64,000 nt of DNA, taken from Clostridioides difficile_A (GTDB lineage Bacteria > Bacillota > Clostridia > Peptostreptococcales > Peptostreptococcaceae). Of the stretch, positions 59,738 to 64,000 are shown in pieces. Below the pieces are notes generated by a model, which did not search any database, was not told where the DNA came from, and was given only the letters and a program-made list of their open reading frames with translations. Within the stretch, counting starts at the first letter, position 1, and every line of letters starts with the position of its first letter. The DNA lies in contig OX246690.1 of NCBI GenBank assembly GCA_945909635.1, positions 3,100,001 through 3,164,000 on the forward strand, written 5' to 3'. The position numbers were made by a program, and so were the translations under genes.

Positions 59738-59778
59738 TAAGTTAAACTGTTAAACCACTTAACCCCATTTATTTATAT

Positions 59779-59794
59779 TTTCATACATATGAAA
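59779..59794. promoter_or_regulatory. Candidate EBP 2 enhancer site
   Basis: The inverted repeat TTTCATA-CA-TATGAAA lies 125 bp upstream of the sigma-54 promoter, the usual distance for an enhancer. The assignment rests on symmetry and position. Confidence 0.45.
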
Positions 59795-59917
59795 CTTTAT
59801 TCGAAATAAGCTTTTCCACAAAGTTCTAAATATAATTAATATTTTTAATTGCTCTATACTTTGAAATTACTTAATATCAAATATTAACTTATTGTTAATT
59901 ACTTTTTATTATCCATC

Positions 59918-59935
59918 TTGGCATGTTGTTTGCTT
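59918..59935 (+). promoter_or_regulatory. Sigma-54 promoter of the MalY-NhaC unit
   Basis: TTGGCATGTTGTTTGCTT has GG and GC separated by 10 nt, a close match to the -24/-12 consensus. The predicted start is about 59945, 35 nt before the aminotransferase gene. Confidence 0.9.
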
Positions 59936-59978
59936 AATATTATTAACATAAATTTTAAAATTACTGGAGGTTTTTATA

Positions 59979-61145
59979 ATGAATTATAATTTTAATGAAG
60001 TTGTTGATAGAAGTAATAATTTTTCGTCTAAATGGTCAGAGATGGATAAAAAATATGGAACCAATGATTTACTTCCTATGTGGGTAGCTGACATGGATTT
60101 TAAAGCTGCCCCTTGTATAATTGATGCTTTAAAAAATCGACTAGAGCAAGAGATTTATGGTTACACAACAAGAACAGATTCTTACAATAAATCGATAGTA
60201 AATTGGCTAGATAGAAGACATAACTGGAAAATTAAAAGTGAATGGTTAGTTTATAGCCCAGGTGTTATACCAGCTATAAGTCTTTTAATAAACGAACTTA
60301 CAAAAGAAAACGACAAAATAATGATACAAGAACCAGTTTATAGTCCTTTTAATAGCGTTGTGAAAAATAATAATAGAGAACTGGTTATAAGCCCATTACA
60401 AAAACTAGAAGATGGAAATTATGTAATGAATTATGAAGACATTGAAAGCAAGATTAAAGATGTAAAATTGTTTATACTTTGCAATCCTCATAATCCAGTT
60501 GGTAGAGTATGGACAAAAGAAGAATTAAAAAAACTAGGAGACATTTGCCTTAAACATAATGTAAAAGTAATATCTGATGAAATACATAGTGATATTATAT
60601 TAAAAAAACATAAACATATCCCTATGGCATCTATTTCTAAAGAATATGAAAAAAATACAATTACTTGTATGGCTCCAACTAAAACTTTTAATATAGCTGG
60701 TCTTCAATCATCTTATGTGATACTACCTGATGAAAAAGACTATAAGTTGTTAGATAATGCCTTCACTAGAATTGATATAAAAAGAAATAACTGCTTCAGC
60801 TTAGTTGCAACAGAGACCTCATATAATAATGGTGAACCTTGGTTAGAATCATTCTTGGAATATTTAGAATCCAATATAGATTTTGCTATAAAATATATAA
60901 ATGAAAATATGCCAAAACTTAAAGTTAGAAAACCAGAGGGAACTTATTTATTATGGGTAGACTTTAGTGAACTTGGATTGAGTGATGATGAACTAGAAAG
61001 TATACTTGTTAAAAAAGGTAAGATTGCCTTAAATCAAGGAAATAGTTTTGGCATTGGAGGAAAAGGGTATCAAAGGATAAATTTAGCGTGCCCAAAAAGT
61101 ATGCTTGAAGAAGCTCTTATAAGAATAAAAAATGCAATCAACTAA
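59979..61145 (+). CDS. MalY/PatB-type PLP aminotransferase, probable C-S lyase (copy 2)
   Basis: This 388-aa protein is a paralogue of the 1902-3092 gene with the same landmarks: NFNEVVDRSNN, MWVADMDF, CNPHNPVGRVW, SDEIHSDI, APTKTFNIAG with the PLP lysine, and RINLACP. It is likely a cysteine-conjugate or cystathionine beta-lyase. The ATG follows CTGGAGG. It is the first gene of the sigma-54-controlled unit and is followed 23 nt later by nhaC, which suggests coupling between amino-acid breakdown and ion or substrate exchange. Confidence 0.88.
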   Translation: MNYNFNEVVDRSNNFSSKWSEMDKKYGTNDLLPMWVADMDFKAAPCIIDALKNRLEQEIYGYTTRTDSYNKSIVNWLDRRHNWKIKSEWLVYSPGVIPAISLLINELTKENDKIMIQEPVYSPFNSVVKNNNRELVISPLQKLEDGNYVMNYEDIESKIKDVKLFILCNPHNPVGRVWTKEELKKLGDICLKHNVKVISDEIHSDIILKKHKHIPMASISKEYEKNTITCMAPTKTFNIAGLQSSYVILPDEKDYKLLDNAFTRIDIKRNNCFSLVATETSYNNGEPWLESFLEYLESNIDFAIKYINENMPKLKVRKPEGTYLLWVDFSELGLSDDELESILVKKGKIALNQGNSFGIGGKGYQRINLACPKSMLEEALIRIKNAIN

Positions 61146-61168
61146 AATATTTAAGGAGAATTTGCACT

Positions 61169-62611
61169 ATGAAAATAGATACAGAAAGAAAAAGACCTTC
61201 ATTTAGATATTCCTTGTTAGTAATGCTTGCAATAATAGCTTTAACATCAATTGGTATAGTTGTATTTAATGCCTCTATAACTATAATGTTTTTACTTTCA
61301 TGGCTTATAGTAGTTCCTGCTGCTATGAAGCTTGGTTACACTAATGATGAAATAGAGGCTTTCGGATTTGAGGTTGGGAAGGATGCCTTTCAATCAAATT
61401 TAATTATACTTTCTGTTGGCGTACTAATAGCAGCTTGGATAGCTGCTGGTACGATACCAACAGTAGTGTATAGCGGTCTAACAATAATAACACCCAAATA
61501 TTTTTTACTTACAACATTAATAGTCTGTTCACTTACTTCTGTTGCTACAGGTACATCTTGGGGAACTCTTGGAACTTCTGGTATAGCAATGATGAGTATT
61601 GGTACTAGCATGGGTATTCCTCTTGGTTTAACAGCTGGTGCAGTCATTTCTGGAGCTTTCTTTGGAGATAAGATGTCTCCCCTATCAGATTCTACAAACT
61701 TAGCTGCAGCAGTTTGTAAGACAGATGTGATTACACATATGAAACACATGGTTTACACAACAGGACCTGCATACGTAATATGTATAGTTCTATATACAGT
61801 AATTGGCTTAAAATATTCAAATAACACTATTGACTATGTTCAAATAAACCAAATTAAAGATGTATTAAATTCAAACTTTCATATTGGTTTAGTGGCAATG
61901 ATTCCAATAATGTTTTTATTATTACTTCTATTGTTACAAAAACCTCCTATTATATCTATATTAAGTTCAGCTATAATGGGGCTTATCATAGCTGTATTTC
62001 AAGAAGGAGAAAAAATAGGCGATATTTTAAATTATATGCTATCAGGTTTTACTATCGATACTGGATTTGCCTATGCTGACAAGCTATTAAATCGTGGGGG
62101 AATCATGAGCATGGCTGAAACCGTTTTACTAGTCTTTGTAGTTTTTGTTATTGCTGGTATTCTCCAAAAAACTGGTTTCTTAGAGGTACTACTTCAGCCT
62201 ATGATAACTAAAATAGGAAAATCTAGAACTAAATTGGTTGGGTCTACCTTTATAGTAAGTTACTTTGCAAATGCATTTAGCTCATCAATGATGTTTACTT
62301 CAGTATTTGTTGGAACTTTAATGTCACCAATATACAAAGAGTTTAGATTAAAACCACAGAATCTATCTAGAATTATAGAAGATACAGCCACACTTGGTGG
62401 ACCATTAATACCTTGGAATTCAAATGCTGTTTTCTGTGCCCAAACTCTTGGTGTAAGTCCACTAGAATTTATACCATACTGTTTCTTAAGTTGGATTACT
62501 CCTATAATTTCATTTATTTATGGTGTAACTGGCTTTACTATGCTTACATATACAGATGATGAAATTGAAGAATTAGAGATATTTGACATTGCCCAGAGAA
62601 GAGTTGATTAA
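61169..62611 (+). CDS. nhaC: NhaC-family Na+/H+ antiporter or amino-acid exchanger
   Basis: This 480-aa protein has about 11 membrane segments. Family signatures are SVATGTSWGTLGTSGIAM, FFGDKMSPLSDSTNLAAAV and the late EDTATLGGPLIPWNSNAVFCAQTLG. NhaC proteins exchange Na+ for H+, and some relatives exchange organic anions (malate/lactate). Placed after a C-S lyase, an amino-acid-linked exchange is possible. The ATG follows TTAAGGAGAATT. Confidence 0.88.
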   Translation: MKIDTERKRPSFRYSLLVMLAIIALTSIGIVVFNASITIMFLLSWLIVVPAAMKLGYTNDEIEAFGFEVGKDAFQSNLIILSVGVLIAAWIAAGTIPTVVYSGLTIITPKYFLLTTLIVCSLTSVATGTSWGTLGTSGIAMMSIGTSMGIPLGLTAGAVISGAFFGDKMSPLSDSTNLAAAVCKTDVITHMKHMVYTTGPAYVICIVLYTVIGLKYSNNTIDYVQINQIKDVLNSNFHIGLVAMIPIMFLLLLLLLQKPPIISILSSAIMGLIIAVFQEGEKIGDILNYMLSGFTIDTGFAYADKLLNRGGIMSMAETVLLVFVVFVIAGILQKTGFLEVLLQPMITKIGKSRTKLVGSTFIVSYFANAFSSSMMFTSVFVGTLMSPIYKEFRLKPQNLSRIIEDTATLGGPLIPWNSNAVFCAQTLGVSPLEFIPYCFLSWITPIISFIYGVTGFTMLTYTDDEIEELEIFDIAQRRVD

Positions 62612-62613
62612 GT

Positions 62614-62883
62614 ATGAACTTTGAATACTATTACTTAATTCAAGATATTACAGGTATATTATTGGCATTTGTAGGGCTTAGAATGTCTTTCCTAGGATTT
62701 AGAATACTTTCAATAAAAGGTATTTCTATAAATTCGCTTTTAATTCTAATTAAATATTGTTTATTTACTATAGCAGGATTAAATTTATTGATATCTAAGT
62801 TTGGAATTATTCACTGGATTTTAAGTATTTGTATGATAGCAATATCAATAATAATTAATCCTAGAATTAAGGCATCCAAATAG
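62614..62883 (+). CDS. Small membrane protein after nhaC
   Basis: This 89-aa protein has three hydrophobic segments (about 8-22, 40-60 and 65-84). It starts 2 nt after the nhaC stop, so it is translationally coupled. I recognise no family. It may be an accessory subunit of the antiporter. Confidence 0.65.
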   Translation: MNFEYYYLIQDITGILLAFVGLRMSFLGFRILSIKGISINSLLILIKYCLFTIAGLNLLISKFGIIHWILSICMIAISIIINPRIKASK

Positions 62884-62912
62884 AAATAACCACAAAGCTT
62901 AAAATTTTATAA

Positions 62913-62949
62913 AAAAGAAACTGCTTCATATATTAAAGCAGTTTCTTTT
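62913..62949. terminator. Bidirectional terminator between the NhaC unit and the wall-protein gene
   Basis: The stem AAAAGAAACTGCTT / AAGCAGTTTCTTTT with a 9-nt loop is perfect. A and T runs on both sides suit the converging genes. Confidence 0.85.
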
Positions 62950-62963
62950 ACTATTATTTATAA

Positions 62964-64000
62964 TTAAATAACTGGTGTATCAGATAAATAATCATTACTT
63001 ACATAACCATATCCATCACTATATTTTATTTTTACCCATCCAGTAGCAAACATTTCTATTGTTTCTACTTTACTTCCATATGAAAGATGTCCTATTTTTT
63101 CATCTTCTGTACTTGGTCCTTTTCTAACATTAAGACCGTCTTTTTCTTTTACATACTTTATTTTTACATTTTCATTACTACTATCAGGCTTATTATTTGT
63201 CAGATAAGACCCACTAACATACCCAATATCTTCATTGTATTTTATTTTTACCCATCCTGTTTTTAATACTTCTAAAACTTCTACTTCATCACCATTATTT
63301 AAATATCCTATAACAGAAGCTTCTATTGTAGCATCACTTCTTATATTCACCTTATCTGTATTAGTTACATACATTACTTTCTTATTAGTACTATTTGTTT
63401 GTAACTCTTTTAATTCTTTAAATGCACTCTCATTCCCTCCACTACCAACTTGAGTTATAGAGGTAGCACTTTTATTTGAAAATACACTCTTTTGTGTTGT
63501 ACTTAATTGTTCCCCTACTATAAGTACAGGAGAATCTTCTTTTGATGCCAGCACTCCTACTGCTAGAGCATCTATAAGTTGATTTTGCTTTTTCATTCCA
63601 TCTTTGGCTACAAATACATTATTTAATTTATTGGATGTATAAAACTTTTCTATTACTTTACCATTAGTTTCATTTCTATTTGCTCCACCTATTCTTTCAG
63701 AATTAGGTAAGCTTTGTTTTATTTTATCTGATACAGCATTAGTAGAGCCTATTATGTATGATTTACTTATATTCTTAGATTCTATAAAATCTTTAAAGCT
63801 AGATATTCCAGATGAATCAGACACTGGAAGTATAACCATTCCATTAGTCGCAGCTACAGAAGCTATACTAACTGCATCAGCAAGACCTGTATATCCATTT
63901 ACTATAGCTATTTCTGATATATCTTTTAATTCCTCTATTTTTTTAGCTATACTCAAGGCTGTTTGGTATCTATCACTACCACCAACTCTATCAGTAGTTA
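62964..64000 (-). CDS. cwp14: CWB2 cell-wall protein with C-terminal SH3 repeats, 5' end outside window (probably Cwp14)
   Basis: The frame continues to the window edge, so the N-terminus is missing. What is seen (at least 345 aa) starts inside a CWB2 repeat (DRVGGSDRYQTALSIAKKI). One more CWB2 unit follows (IGGANRNETNGKVIEKFY), then two bacterial SH3 domains (VTNTDKVNIRSDATIEASVIGYL and KEKDGLNVRKGPSTEDEKIG, each ending in GWVKIKY...GYVS). CWB2 repeats bind wall polysaccharide PSII outside the cell, and SH3b domains bind peptidoglycan. By layout and gene order it is likely Cwp14. The TTG at 63956 is not a true start. Confidence 0.85.
   Translation of the reverse strand, partial: TTDRVGGSDRYQTALSIAKKIEELKDISEIAIVNGYTGLADAVSIASVAATNGMVILPVSDSSGISSFKDFIESKNISKSYIIGSTNAVSDKIKQSLPNSERIGGANRNETNGKVIEKFYTSNKLNNVFVAKDGMKKQNQLIDALAVGVLASKEDSPVLIVGEQLSTTQKSVFSNKSATSITQVGSGGNESAFKELKELQTNSTNKKVMYVTNTDKVNIRSDATIEASVIGYLNNGDEVEVLEVLKTGWVKIKYNEDIGYVSGSYLTNNKPDSSNENVKIKYVKEKDGLNVRKGPSTEDEKIGHLSYGSKVETIEMFATGWVKIKYSDGYGYVSNDYLSDTPVI

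Noticed and set aside
63900..63956. A TTG at 63956 as start of the last wall-protein gene
   Set aside because: The frame stays open to the window edge and encodes the beginning of a CWB2 repeat, so the true start is outside.

Overview
The window looks like chromosomal DNA of Clostridioides difficile or a very close relative. It is AT-rich, uses strong AGGAGG ribosome binding sites, and carries several genes I recognise from that species: the L,D-transpeptidase Cwp22, sortase B, a PdaA-type deacetylase, the hexSDF-hexRK glycolipid locus, and the end of a second CWB2 wall protein with SH3 repeats. Species and gene names come from recognition of protein sequence and gene order, not from a search.

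Layout. 0-3.4 kb: end of a YkvA-like membrane protein, asnA behind an asparagine T-box, and a MalY-type C-S lyase. 3.4-8.1 kb: an amidohydrolase and a YjiH/YjiG membrane pair behind a clear sigma-54 promoter, divergent from an enhancer-binding protein (EBP). 8.2-15.1 kb: a DUF3798 lipoprotein, brnQ, a pentapeptide-repeat protein, a guanine-riboswitch-controlled purine permease and an amidohydrolase/deaminase. 15.2-20.7 kb: a large diguanylate cyclase and a HIRAN protein. 20.7-28.2 kb: a five-gene shikimate-type cluster (TIM-barrel protein, Fe-S flavoenzyme, AroE, MFS carrier, chorismate mutase-shikimate kinase fusion) with a divergent LysR regulator. 28.2-38.6 kb: a probable small RNA gene, DUF3800, cwp22, galE, galU and three unassigned genes including a SPOR-domain membrane protein.

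38.8-46.3 kb: rnpB and srtB divergent from one another, then a 16S-23S-tRNA-Thr operon on the minus strand with no 5S gene, then pdaA2. 46.5-54.5 kb: a transporter, the hexSDF-hexRK envelope glycolipid locus and glyA. 54.8-57.4 kb: a split ThrE-type exporter and a CsoR/RseC/zinc-ribbon group. 57.6-62.9 kb: a second EBP followed, behind another sigma-54 promoter, by a MalY paralogue, NhaC and a small membrane protein. The window ends inside a CWB2 wall protein, probably cwp14.

Two themes stand out. First, two sigma-54 modules with related EBPs, each near a MalY paralogue, probably control amino-acid or peptide use. Second, many genes serve the envelope: cwp22, galE/galU, the SPOR protein, srtB, pdaA2, hexSDF and cwp14. 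The best candidate for something undescribed is a ~113-nt RNA at 28233-28345 that has a perfect consensus sigma-A promoter, a predicted three-way junction and its own terminator.
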